From Bradyrhizobium liaoningense (GTDB taxonomy: Bacteria > Pseudomonadota > Alphaproteobacteria > Rhizobiales > Xanthobacteraceae), in NCBI RefSeq assembly GCF_018130955.1, contig NZ_JAFCJM010000007.1, forward strand, positions 1-64,000: 64,000 bases of DNA, read 5' to 3'. Position numbers and translations under genes: made by a program. Positions 7,299-15,702 of this stretch are shown here, in pieces (within the stretch, counting starts at the first letter, position 1; each line of letters starts with the position of its first letter). The notes under the pieces were generated by a model. The model saw only the letters and a program-made list of their open reading frames with translations. It did no database searches and was not told the DNA's origin.

Positions 7299-8978
7299 TC
7301 ATCGATTTTCGGCTCGTTCGTCGTGGCCATGATCGTTATCGTGGTCACCGCCCTCGCGCGAACATTCGAAGCTCGACGCATCGGTCGTGGTTGCTCCGTG
7401 CCCTTCGTATTTCGCGATCTTGGGGAAAGGGCACAATGGGCGCTGGAACGCGACGCCTTGGGTCCGGTCGTCGTTTCGGTATTTGGTCGCGATTATCTTT
7501 TCCGGAGCTCTGCCGAATTCGACCCAGCGATCGAGAGCCGAGAGGATATCACTCTCCGGATCAGAGGGGTTGGGCCCGGTAGCACCACCTTGGCCGAATG
7601 CGTTCGCGCCTGGTCCGCCGCCACAATGGGCCATGCCCGGGACCATGAATAGCCGATAGAATTCGTTGGTGCGCTTCGGTCCCCCCATCGCTTCATTGAC
7701 TGCCTTGAAGTAGTCGATGTCGCTTTGCGGAGAAATCGCGGTGTCGGCCCAACCTGTGTATTGGATCAGTTTGCCACCGTTTTGCGCGAAAGGCTGCAGG
7801 TTCGGATCGACGGAGTTCAGAATTGCGCCAGTTCGTATGTGAGCCTGGCGGAGATTCTCCTCGATGCTGAACGTGTTGGGATTCCATCCGGAATTTGGGA
7901 ACACCATGTTCTGGAAGTAGCTGTTTCCGAACAGGCCCTGCAGACTTAGAGCCGGGTTGCCGGGACCGAGAATCCAGAGCGGCCAGTCGACGGCGACGTT
8001 CGCTTCACCGCCCGGGCCATAGCCAGGGAAAATTCGTGGCGGACCCGAGAAGATCTTCTGGACGGCTTCTAACTTGTCGGGTGCGAGACAACTTGCGGTG
8101 TTGGTCGCCCCGCAAGAAAGCTTTTCCAGCTTGAACTTGCAGGCCAACGGGTTATTCAGAAACTTGTCGGTGTTTAAGCCGCCGTCGTGGCCGGCGCACT
8201 GTGCGAGCACGGCATTGCTTACCAGGTCGACATCTGCTTGGGAGAGATCGCCGGCCTTGGTGGCGGACAGGGCTCTTTCGTTCCACAAGAAGCCGGTGAA
8301 AAGGTTGGTCCAATTGTTTGCGGGCGCACCTGCAGCGATGCCGTCGAAATCGCGAGGAAAACGCTGTGCTTCCATCAAAGCTTCGCGGCCTCCGTCCGAA
8401 CAGCCCATGAAATAGGATCGCCTGGCGCCGGCGGATTTGAAGGCTTTGATGATCGCTTTGGAGACGTCCGTCGTCTCCTTCAAAGCGCGGTAGCCGAAGT
8501 CGATCAGCTTTTCCGGATGCCCGGCCGCCCAGCTTGCGTCGACAACACTAGCCTGGTGGCCGTCATCGGTTGCTGCAACGGCGTAACCCCGCTGCAGCGG
8601 GTCGGCCATTTGCTGGTAGGAGATCGCGCCGCAGAAGCCACCGCAACCCACCTGGAGATACTTCGAATTCCATCCCGTTTCGGGGATCCAGACCTCGAAG
8701 CCGATGCGCGAGTCGCTTGTGGGCGTGGTAAAGCCTGCGACCCTGCAGAAGTCCGGCAAGCCGGTGATGGATTGAGGCGGAGTTGTTGGCGTGACGAACG
8801 TTCCCGCAGGAACGCTCTGTGCAGTCGTTATCGTCGTGTTCGGTCGATGAAAGCTGCTCGCCAGCTGCGAGCAAGTTGTCGCTGAAGCTGGTGATGCCGC
8901 GAATCCGATCATGGCGGCTGCGGCGGCGGACTGCAAGTATCCAGAGGCTCGTCGCCAGCGTCGTTCGCTCTTGGTCAT
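7299..8978 (-). CDS. Tannase/feruloyl-esterase family protein
   Basis: A 559-residue exported esterase. The leader (residues about 12-33, ending SPASA) is followed by a Cys-rich mature start. The family nucleophile motif is visible as GCSDGGREA, and the matching catalytic His is in MAHCGGGPGANAF; the neighbouring Cys residues form the disulphide typical of this family (CS-D-HC). Members hydrolyse gallate, ferulate or related aromatic esters outside the cytoplasm. It diverges from the IclR/ligase chimera, and the intergenic region carries two matching palindromes, so IclR control is likely. The actual ester cannot be read from the sequence. Confidence 0.9.
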   Translation of the reverse strand: MTKSERRWRRASGYLQSAAAAAMIGFAASPASATTCSQLASSFHRPNTTITTAQSVPAGTFVTPTTPPQSITGLPDFCRVAGFTTPTSDSRIGFEVWIPETGWNSKYLQVGCGGFCGAISYQQMADPLQRGYAVAATDDGHQASVVDASWAAGHPEKLIDFGYRALKETTDVSKAIIKAFKSAGARRSYFMGCSDGGREALMEAQRFPRDFDGIAAGAPANNWTNLFTGFLWNERALSATKAGDLSQADVDLVSNAVLAQCAGHDGGLNTDKFLNNPLACKFKLEKLSCGATNTASCLAPDKLEAVQKIFSGPPRIFPGYGPGGEANVAVDWPLWILGPGNPALSLQGLFGNSYFQNMVFPNSGWNPNTFSIEENLRQAHIRTGAILNSVDPNLQPFAQNGGKLIQYTGWADTAISPQSDIDYFKAVNEAMGGPKRTNEFYRLFMVPGMAHCGGGPGANAFGQGGATGPNPSDPESDILSALDRWVEFGRAPEKIIATKYRNDDRTQGVAFQRPLCPFPKIAKYEGHGATTTDASSFECSREGGDHDNDHGHDERAENR

Positions 8979-9158
8979 CTTTCACCCTCCCTTGCTCCTG
9001 CCTGATTGCCTGAGCTGTCAATTTGGGTTCCGCGCAACGACGAGCCGAAAATTGAGAACAAGTGCCGCTGGCTCACGCTGACGAGCATGCTTGACCTCCC
9101 TTCTCTCGCCTGCCGTTGCGCAGACCATCTTTGATCGTTTGCTGATCGATCATTCTTA

Positions 9159-9175
9159 GGTCCATATCGTGGACC
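9159..9175. promoter_or_regulatory. Operator palindrome 1 (GGTCCA-N5-TGGACC)
   Basis: GGTCCA, five bases, TGGACC: a perfect inverted repeat between the tannase-like gene and the IclR chimera. The same palindrome recurs at 9264-9280. Two identical palindromes next to an IclR-type HTH gene are best read as its binding sites. Confidence 0.7.
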
Positions 9176-9263
9176 CCGATTATGTGTTTGTTCAATGCTA
9201 CGAACCAAAACAACGGCTATCAAGGCACTGTGCCCTGCGCGAAATGCTATTTCATCTTGGGCG

Positions 9264-9280
9264 GGTCCAATATATGGACC
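9264..9280. promoter_or_regulatory. Operator palindrome 2 (GGTCCA-N5-TGGACC)
   Basis: Second copy of the same perfect inverted repeat, 105 bases from the first (about ten helical turns) and 31 bases upstream of the chimera start. The pair could support looping or control the divergent promoters separately. Confidence 0.7.
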
Positions 9281-9311
9281 AACAAGTGCATCGCCGACCG
9301 GAGGAGTCTTC

Positions 9312-11255
9312 ATGATAGATGCCGATCTCGCCGAAGGAGGAACGGGGACCCAGAGCCTCGAACGAGCTGTTACTCTGCTTCGAGAGGTGGCATCGCATGG
9401 TAATCGCGGCGCGCGACTAACCGATCTTGTCGCAGACTCCGGACTCAGCAAAGCGACGGTACGCCGGCTGCTTGCCGCTTTGATTAGAGAAAGCCTTTTG
9501 GAGCAGGACGAAAGCACGCGCCGCTACTATCTCGGTGCCGACACCTTCGTCCTTGGTACCATCGCGGCGGCACGCTTTGGCACGCATAACCTTAGCGCAA
9601 ATGCGGTTGCCCGACTGTCGGCTCTGTCGCATGCCAAATACGTCGGAGATTCGATTCCGCTCGCAGCACTGCTGTGCGACCGGCACAAGAGTTCGGAGCG
9701 GGGATCGGCGGTGGCCCTCGTGTACGAAAGCGCTGCCGGACACACCTCCCGTCTCACCTATACGGAGTTGTCCGACCACTCGAGGCGTTTCGCGGCGGTC
9801 CTGCGTGGCCTCGGAGTAAGAAAGGGAGACGCCGTCGCAACTCTACTCCCGAAGGGGCCGGAGTTACTGATAGCAATGCTCGCCACTTGGCGCCTGGGAG
9901 CGATCCACGTGCCGCTCTTCACGGCATTCGGAAGCCCTGCCATATCGTTTCGATTAACTCAGAGCGGGAGCAAAGTGCTGATCACTACCCGCTCACTTCG
10001 AAGCAGCGCGTTGTCGGACGTTGTGAGTGGAGTACGAGTCGTAGTTGTCGAGGGTTATGGAGCTCTGCCCGGACATACCAAGGATGTCTCGTTCTGGTCC
10101 AATCTCCACATGGCGACAGCTCTGGACAGTATCACCAACTTTCGCGGAGAGGACCCCTTCATCCTTCTGTACACATTAAGCGTCGGCGGAACCCCTAAGG
10201 GTATCCCTGTTCCAGTGAATGCCTTGGCTGGAATTGAGGAACACATGCGACTTGGCCTCGACCTGCGGGATGACGATGTTTACTGGAATCTCGGCGACCC
10301 GGCATGGGGCGGCGGCCTTTACTATGCGATCATAGGCCCGTTTCTGCTTGGACGGGCCACCGTGCTTTGCGACGGCCCCTTTGATGCCGGTCAGATCTAT
10401 CGCGTGCTGGTCAAGCACAAGGTCACGAACCTTGCGGCGTCCCCATACTGGTATCACGCGATGCGAAATTTAAAGAAGCTAGTGCCTGCGTCCGGTGAAC
10501 TCCACCTCCGCGTCGCTTCAAGCGTCGGCGAGCTCCTGCCGGACGAACTGATAAACTGGGCCGCGGAAGGACTTGGTGTGCGACTTCACGACCACTATGG
10601 GCAAGCCGAGACGGGCGTGTTCGTATCCAACCATCAGGCCGTGACGCTGCAATTCCGTCGGCCGCCAGGGTCTATCGGCCATCAAGTGCCGGGTTTCAAA
10701 GTGGTCATTTTGGATGCTGCCGGCCGTGAATGCCCGACGGGCGCAGAGGGCGAAATTGCAATCGATACGGAGAAGTCGCCACTGCACTGGTTTGAGCGAT
10801 ACTACAACGAGACCGAAGGCACGATAGTTCGGTATCGGTTTGGCCGCCGCTACTACCTCACGGGCGATCTCGGCCGGATGGATGCGGTGGGCAATGTCTA
10901 CTTCCTGGGAACGAAAGAAGATGCGATTAGCAGCAGTGGCTATCTGGTCGTACCGAGCCAGCTCGAGGCGGCGTTGACTTCGCATCCCGCCGTGGCCGAG
11001 GCGGCCATCGTTGCAAAACCGGATAGATTGCGAGGCGAAGTGGTCAAGGCGTTCGTCGTCTTGAAGTCCCGGCTAAGTCCGTCGCCTGCTGTTGCGGAAG
11101 GAATTGCTCAGCATGTCAGAGAGCAATTACCGCCTTATTCGCTGCCGCCTGAAATCGAGTTCGTCACTAAATTGCCGCGCACGTTCGGAAGCAAACTTCG
11201 GCGCGAGGCAGAGCCGGGAGTTTCCGAACGAAAAAAAACCAGGTCAAAAGGTTAA
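9312..11255 (+). CDS. Chimeric ORF: IclR DNA-binding domain fused to an acyl-CoA synthetase-like domain
   Basis: A 647-residue uninterrupted frame with two unrelated halves. Residues 1 to about 107 are an IclR N-terminus: LERAVTLLREVA, the HTH LTDLVADSGLSKATVRRLL, and the linker GADTFVLGTIAAARFG. The effector-binding domain that should follow is absent. From about residue 115 an adenylate-forming enzyme begins in mid-domain (ALLCDRHKSS, LTYTELSDHSRRFAAVLRGLGV), lacking the usual N-terminus. The ATP loop is LYTLSVGGTPKG instead of the usual YTSGTTGxPKG, so activity is doubtful. GYLVVPSQLEAAL and the C-terminal FGSKLRR (normally TxSGKxxR) are recognisable. ATG 9312 has GAGGAG upstream. A deletion fusion is the simplest origin; the HTH may still bind the upstream palindromes. 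Confidence 0.8.
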   Translation: MIDADLAEGGTGTQSLERAVTLLREVASHGNRGARLTDLVADSGLSKATVRRLLAALIRESLLEQDESTRRYYLGADTFVLGTIAAARFGTHNLSANAVARLSALSHAKYVGDSIPLAALLCDRHKSSERGSAVALVYESAAGHTSRLTYTELSDHSRRFAAVLRGLGVRKGDAVATLLPKGPELLIAMLATWRLGAIHVPLFTAFGSPAISFRLTQSGSKVLITTRSLRSSALSDVVSGVRVVVVEGYGALPGHTKDVSFWSNLHMATALDSITNFRGEDPFILLYTLSVGGTPKGIPVPVNALAGIEEHMRLGLDLRDDDVYWNLGDPAWGGGLYYAIIGPFLLGRATVLCDGPFDAGQIYRVLVKHKVTNLAASPYWYHAMRNLKKLVPASGELHLRVASSVGELLPDELINWAAEGLGVRLHDHYGQAETGVFVSNHQAVTLQFRRPPGSIGHQVPGFKVVILDAAGRECPTGAEGEIAIDTEKSPLHWFERYYNETEGTIVRYRFGRRYYLTGDLGRMDAVGNVYFLGTKEDAISSSGYLVVPSQLEAALTSHPAVAEAAIVAKPDRLRGEVVKAFVVLKSRLSPSPAVAEGIAQHVREQLPPYSLPPEIEFVTKLPRTFGSKLRREAEPGVSERKKTRSKG

Positions 11256-11427
11256 ACGCGCAGAGGAATCGGAGATGAGCTCTCGTGCGTTGGCGATCGT
11301 GGCCCTCCGCGCGCTGAGCCCCGCAAGAGCGCTAAGCGTGGGGCGAGTGACTTAAATGCGTTCTGATCAAACGGCGCGCGGTCGGGCAATCGACGAGAAG
11401 CATTGGCGTTGGAGATCTAACATGGTC

Positions 11428-11445
11428 GGTATCTTTCGATATACC
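11428..11445. promoter_or_regulatory. Inverted repeat upstream of the flavin oxidoreductase
   Basis: GGTAT and ATACC arms flank an 8-base centre, 79 bases before the start of the old-yellow-enzyme gene. It may be an operator; no adjacent regulator is obvious. Confidence 0.3.
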
Positions 11446-11523
11446 TGAGCGATCCAAGGTGCCTAATTGACGCTAGGTTTATTGTGGATACCTAAAGAGC
11501 TTCAAACAAATTGGAGCCTTCTT

Positions 11524-12639
11524 ATGCCTTCTTCTGACACCAGCGCGCTGTTCCGCCCCTTCTCTCTCAAGACGCTTGAGCTGAAAAACCGAATCGTCAT
11601 GGCTCCAATGACGCGCACCTCTGCTTTGAACGGTATTCCAGCTGATTCGAATGCTGCCTACTACCGGCGTCGCGCGGAAGGGCAGGTGGGCCTGATCCTC
11701 TCGGAAGGCACAGTTATCGATCGGCCCTCGTCCCGCAACGATCCGAACATTCCCTTCTTTCACGGTGAAGCGGCCCTAGCAGGGTGGAAGCGCGTAATTG
11801 ATGCTGTTCACAATGCAGGCGGCCGAATGGGACCGCAAATCTGGCACACCGGCTCGACCCGCTACACGGAGTGGGAGCCCGAGGCGCCGGTGGAGAGCCC
11901 GTCCGGCCTCGATGCGCCAGGCGTGCCGCGCGGCGAGGCGATGAGCGAGGAAGCCATTGCCGATACGGTAGCAGCCTTCGCCAAGGCGGGAGCGGATGCG
12001 AAGCGCCTGGGTTTCGACACGGTAGAAATTCACGGCGCACACGGCTACCTCATTGCTCAATTTTTCTGGTCGGGCACCAACAAGCGTAGCGATCGCTACG
12101 GCGGCGCGTCGATCAAGGAGCGGTCACGGTTCGCGGGCGAGATCGTGGCCGCGGTCCGCAAGGCGGTCGGTCCTGATTTTCCGATCATCCTGCGGGTAAG
12201 CCAATGGAAGCAGCAGGATTTGAGCGTGCGGCTGGCGGAAACGCCCGCGTTGATGGCAGATTGGCTGCTCCCGCTGGTGGAAGCCGGAGTCGACGTTCTG
12301 CATTGCTCACAACGGCGCTTCTGGGAACCAGAGTTTCCGGAAATTGACGGGGAGAATGGGCTCAATTGCGCAGGATGGGCCAAGAAATTGACAGGTGCGG
12401 CGACGATCAGCGTTGGCTCGGTCGGCCTAGATGGCGACGTCCTCAACGCCTTTGCTGGCAAGGGGTCTAGCACGATGGGCCTGCATCGCTTGATCGAGCG
12501 GATGGAGCGGGAAGAATTTGATCTGATCGCAGTCGGCCGGGCTCTGATCACCGACCCCAACTGGGTCGCGAAGATTCAGGGGAGCGATCAGGCCGCCTTT
12601 AAGGGCTTTGACCCTGCGTCGCTGGCCGAACTCGTGTGA
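11524..12639 (+). CDS. NADH:flavin oxidoreductase (old yellow enzyme family)
   Basis: A 371-residue FMN-binding TIM barrel that reduces activated alkenes, nitro compounds or similar electrophiles. Family signatures are LKNRIVMAPMTR at the N-terminus, GAHGYLIAQFFW and SDRYGGAS in the centre, and DLIAVGRALITDPNW near the end. The start at ATG 11524 has GGAG at 11513-11516. A Trp/His pair for FMN and substrate (IWHTGS, EIHGAHGY) is present. The gene stands alone between the chimera and a dehydratase remnant. Confidence 0.92.
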   Translation: MPSSDTSALFRPFSLKTLELKNRIVMAPMTRTSALNGIPADSNAAYYRRRAEGQVGLILSEGTVIDRPSSRNDPNIPFFHGEAALAGWKRVIDAVHNAGGRMGPQIWHTGSTRYTEWEPEAPVESPSGLDAPGVPRGEAMSEEAIADTVAAFAKAGADAKRLGFDTVEIHGAHGYLIAQFFWSGTNKRSDRYGGASIKERSRFAGEIVAAVRKAVGPDFPIILRVSQWKQQDLSVRLAETPALMADWLLPLVEAGVDVLHCSQRRFWEPEFPEIDGENGLNCAGWAKKLTGAATISVGSVGLDGDVLNAFAGKGSSTMGLHRLIERMEREEFDLIAVGRALITDPNWVAKIQGSDQAAFKGFDPASLAELV

Positions 12640-12649
12640 CGCCAAGTCG

Positions 12650-12681
12650 CGTGAGCGGGAGCATGGTTCCTTCCGCTCACG
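12650..12681. terminator. Hairpin after the flavin oxidoreductase
   Basis: CGTGAGCGG and CCGCTCACG form perfect 9-bp arms starting 11 bases after the stop codon. No T-run follows. Confidence 0.45.
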
Positions 12682-12969
12682 GGCCACCTCATTCCGGATC
12701 GATAGCGCGCGCGATGAATGGATGTTTGCATTACTTGGCAGTTGGTCTGCTAGATCTCAGATGATCTCTGATTTTTGCATCCGCTGGGCCATACCTTTGG
12801 AAGCCACACATTCGCTCCTCCTCGCTGCCCAGCACCTAGCCGCTTTTCTGCGTTGAAATATCTGTCGTCTCCAGCAACTCTCGTTCTTGTGGTAGTCCCG
12901 AAGCGCAGCAACACTCGCGATAGGTTGCCTTGAGAACAGTGCTATGGCTCCTCCGACGGTGTAGACTGG
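12682..12969. other. Intergenic stretch without a recognised gene
   Basis: About 290 bases, AT-richer than the flanks. I found no protein similarity in any frame. It leads into the damaged dehydratase and may hold its unrecognisable 5' part. Confidence 0.4.
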
Positions 12970-13828
12970 CGAGATCGCCGAGAGCGAGACGTTCCGATCC
13001 TTCACATTCAGGATGCCGGGGGCACGAGGGCTGCTTTCGAATCGAGACTTGCCGCTATCCGGGACATGCTTCCGTCGTCAATGCAGCACGGCGCGAACCC
13101 TGTCCAGCGTCGGAGTTAATCCTCTGCAATGTGGCGGCTCGGACGGCTATTCGGGCATCACGGCAAACCCTGCTTTAGGCGCCGCGGTTGACCTGCTGGT
13201 GGGCCATGGCGGCACCGCCATTCTCGCGGAAGCGCCCGAAATCTACGGTGCGGAGCACCTGCTAACGCGTCGTGCAGCGGACGTAAAGATCGGCAACGAT
13301 CTGATCCAGCTGGTCTGGCGGAAAAACTATACGAAGCGCAATGGCGCGCAATTGAACAGCAATCCGTCGCGCGGCAACAAGGCTGGCGGACTGAGTACGA
13401 TCCTGGAAAAGAGCCTGGGCGCGGTTGCAAAGGGGGGACAATCACCCTACAGGCAGTTTATCGCTACGCGGCGGTCACGGCGAAGGGCTTCGTCTTCATG
13501 GATACGCCGGGAGGTACGATCCGGTCTCGGCGACCGGGCAGGTGGCAGGCGGCGCCAATCTGCTGGCTTTCACAACTGGCCGGGGTACGCCTATGGTTGC
13601 AAGCCGACGCCCTCGATCAAGCTCGCTAGCACGCCTATGTTCGAGCGCATGCGCGAGGACATGGACATCAATTGCGGTGACGTCCTCGACGATGCGTCGA
13701 TCGAGCAGAAGGGCCTCGAGATTTTCCAGAAGATGCTTGCCGTTGCATCGTGCAAGCAAAGCAAGTCGGAACTCATCGGCTATGGAGACCCGGAATTCGT
13801 GCCGTGGCAGATCGGCGCGATATTATAG
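12970..13828 (+). pseudogene. UxaA/altronate-dehydratase family remnant (multiple frameshifts)
   Basis: Pieces of a UxaA-type dehydratase appear in all three forward frames in the right order: VPILHIQDAGGTRAAF, then LAAIRDMLP, then NAARREPCPASELIL, then LQCGGSDGYSGITANPALGA through GNKAGGLSTILEKSLGA, then DPVSATGQVAGGANLL, then YGCKPTPSIKLA to the end EFVPWQIGAIL. At least four frame changes are needed. The N-terminal third (SAF domain and first Cys region) is missing. An intact relative lies at 58993-60510. The two are clearly related but not near-identical, so this is not a recent local duplicate. Confidence 0.85.
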
Positions 13829-13917
13829 CGCTTTTGTAAGAACAATCTTGGTGACAGCCAAATCGACTGAGCGCAGACGCGCCCCGGCATTCTGATCTTG
13901 GCACGCGTTACGCTGGA

Positions 13918-14538
13918 TCATCTCCGTTTGCCAGACCGTTGAGGCGCCGAAGCGACTGGCGCCGATGGCCATGCCAGCATCGCAAGTTCGGCAACTCGGC
14001 GAAGCTCTCCGGACGTGGCGCCGGCCTGCGGCAAGTTCATCATGGCCTGCAGCACTCCGAGGAAGTGCAACGACAGACCTGCGATGTCCGAATCCGGTGC
14101 CAATTCTCCGCTGGCGACAGCCTCTCGCAAAAGTCTGACGAAGATGGCGCGCTGGCTCATGAGGCCCTCCCGTGCGACCGCCTGGCTCGCAGGTGGCAGA
14201 TCGGCCATTTCCGTGCAGGATCGAGCGAGCATGCAGCCGGGGGGGCGCGACGTCTTGCCCTCCCTGGGTAGGAATTCGTGAAAGAGAGCTGCAAGCTGCT
14301 CGCGCTTCGTACTGGCTTGAACCGCATTCATCCGCTTCAGAACGCGCTGCGCGTAGGTCGAGAGGACCTCCTGGAACAAACCGTCCTTGTCCCGAAAACG
14401 CTTGTACATGCTCGAGCGCGACAGACCCATCGCGGTCGTAAGTTGATCGATCGACGATGCTGCGTAGCCATGGCGCCAGAAGACCTCCATCGCGGAGCTG
14501 ATCACGGCACTGTCATCAAATTGGGGCTTTCCGCTCAT
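13918..14538 (-). CDS. TetR/AcrR-family transcriptional regulator
   Basis: A 206-residue repressor-type regulator. The N-terminal HTH is clear (AMEVFWRHGYAASSIDQL, MGLSRSSMYKRFRDKDGLF), and a C-terminal ligand domain follows. A CMLARSCTEMADLP segment resembles the NemR/AcrR-like group that senses electrophiles through Cys residues; that is an inference. ATG 14538 is chosen because earlier in-frame starts (14556, 14598) would run into the operator repeats. It diverges from an NmrA-type oxidoreductase 80 bases away. Confidence 0.88.
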   Translation of the reverse strand: MSGKPQFDDSAVISSAMEVFWRHGYAASSIDQLTTAMGLSRSSMYKRFRDKDGLFQEVLSTYAQRVLKRMNAVQASTKREQLAALFHEFLPREGKTSRPPGCMLARSCTEMADLPPASQAVAREGLMSQRAIFVRLLREAVASGELAPDSDIAGLSLHFLGVLQAMMNLPQAGATSGELRRVAELAMLAWPSAPVASAPQRSGKRR

Positions 14539-14559
14539 GAAATTCTCGCTTGACATTAT

Positions 14560-14596
14560 GGAACGATCGTTCCAAGAATCTTGAACCGATCGTTCC
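14560..14596. promoter_or_regulatory. Twin operator for the TetR regulator
   Basis: A perfect palindrome GGAACGATCGTTCC at 14560-14573 is followed by a near-copy GAACCGATCGTTCC at 14583-14596. Both are followed by AAGAAT. Centre-to-centre spacing is 23 bases. Their place between the divergent TetR and oxidoreductase genes makes them the likely TetR sites. Confidence 0.78.
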
Positions 14597-14618
14597 AAGA
14601 ATATGCAAAGGATCCTCG

Positions 14619-15503
14619 ATGCTCAAGTCCTTCCGGACCAACGATGGTCGCCCCAGGATCGCCGTTGCCGGCGCGACGGGCCGCGTCGGATCAGCCCTCA
14701 TCGCTAGCCTGCTATCCGAACCTCTTCATTTGGTGGCGCTGACTCGGAATCCGGACGCACAGCGCGTGCCGTCCGATGTTTCTATCGCGGCGGTAGACTT
14801 CGATGTGCCGTCTAGTCTCGAAGACGCCTTGCGTGGCGCCGATCGGCTTTTTCTTGCCCACGGCACCTCAGCTCGGCAAGTCGGCAACGAAATCGCACTG
14901 ATCGATGCAGCTGTCCGAGCAGGCGTCGGTCACATCGTAAAATTGTCCGCGATGGGGCCGCCCTCTCGGTTGCATCCGATGGACTGGCACATGCAAATCG
15001 AGGCGCATCTTGCGACTCTCGACGTCGGCTACACAGTTTTGCGCCCATCAACCTTCGTCGATATTCTGACACGGGCCGGCGCTCAAGTTGCCGATGACGC
15101 ATGGGGCGGCGCGGCGGGCGATGGACTGGTTAATTTGATCGACACGCGCGACGTTGCGGATGTCGCGCGCGCTGCTCTTCTGGACGACGCGCACCCGAGT
15201 GCTCAGCGCGCCTATCACCTGACCGGGCCAAGAGCGGTGAGCATGCCAGAGGTCGCCGAAGAAATATCGAAACTGCTTGGGCGGACCATCACATATCAGC
15301 AGCGAAGTGCCGCGGAGCAACGCGAAAAACTGCTCGCCTCGGGATTGAATGAATTTGTAGCTGACTTGCTGGTCGGACTGGATCGTCTTTTTTACGACTC
15401 GGCGTTCGCTGAAACGACGTCAACGGTTGAAAATGTGACGGGCCACGCACCGCGGTCTACCGCGGGCTGGCTGAACGAAAACATCTCGAAGTTTCGGAAG
15501 TAG
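14619..15503 (+). CDS. NmrA/atypical SDR NAD(P)-binding oxidoreductase
   Basis: A 294-residue atypical short-chain dehydrogenase of the NmrA or quinone-oxidoreductase-2 type. The nucleotide-binding motif is VAGATGRVGSALIASLL near residue 16, and HIVKLSAMGP plus YTVLRPSTFVD are typical of the group. The canonical YxxxK is not obvious, so it may be a redox sensor or a quinone reductase. ATG 14619 has AAGGA seven bases upstream. It is divergent from TetR and shares the twin operator, so derepression by an electrophile is plausible. Confidence 0.85.
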   Translation: MLKSFRTNDGRPRIAVAGATGRVGSALIASLLSEPLHLVALTRNPDAQRVPSDVSIAAVDFDVPSSLEDALRGADRLFLAHGTSARQVGNEIALIDAAVRAGVGHIVKLSAMGPPSRLHPMDWHMQIEAHLATLDVGYTVLRPSTFVDILTRAGAQVADDAWGGAAGDGLVNLIDTRDVADVARAALLDDAHPSAQRAYHLTGPRAVSMPEVAEEISKLLGRTITYQQRSAAEQREKLLASGLNEFVADLLVGLDRLFYDSAFAETTSTVENVTGHAPRSTAGWLNENISKFRK

Positions 15504-15573
15504 ATCAATAGATTCGCAAGTTTGGGGAAGCCTCAAACGATGTGCTGCAAGTTCTATGACAGAGTGTTGCTCC

Positions 15574-15702
15574 ATGGTTAGCAAGCGCGATGTTTCATTC
15601 CGGTGGAGGGCGGCAGTTTCTTTTCACGCTTGGCTGTTCGTGCCCGATGGGAGGGGCAATCCGGCAGTAACGATGGCCCACGGCTTCGGCGGCTATCGAT
15701 AC
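15574..15702 (+). pseudogene. Alpha/beta hydrolase N-terminal stub
   Basis: Translation from ATG 15574 gives MVSKRDVSFR and then FHAWLFVPDGRGNPAVTMAH followed by GFGG. This is the usual first strand and oxyanion loop of dipeptidyl-peptidase- or CocE-like hydrolases. Recognisable similarity stops at about 15700, exactly where the convergent regulator gene ends. The nucleophile and the rest of the enzyme are missing. Confidence 0.6.
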
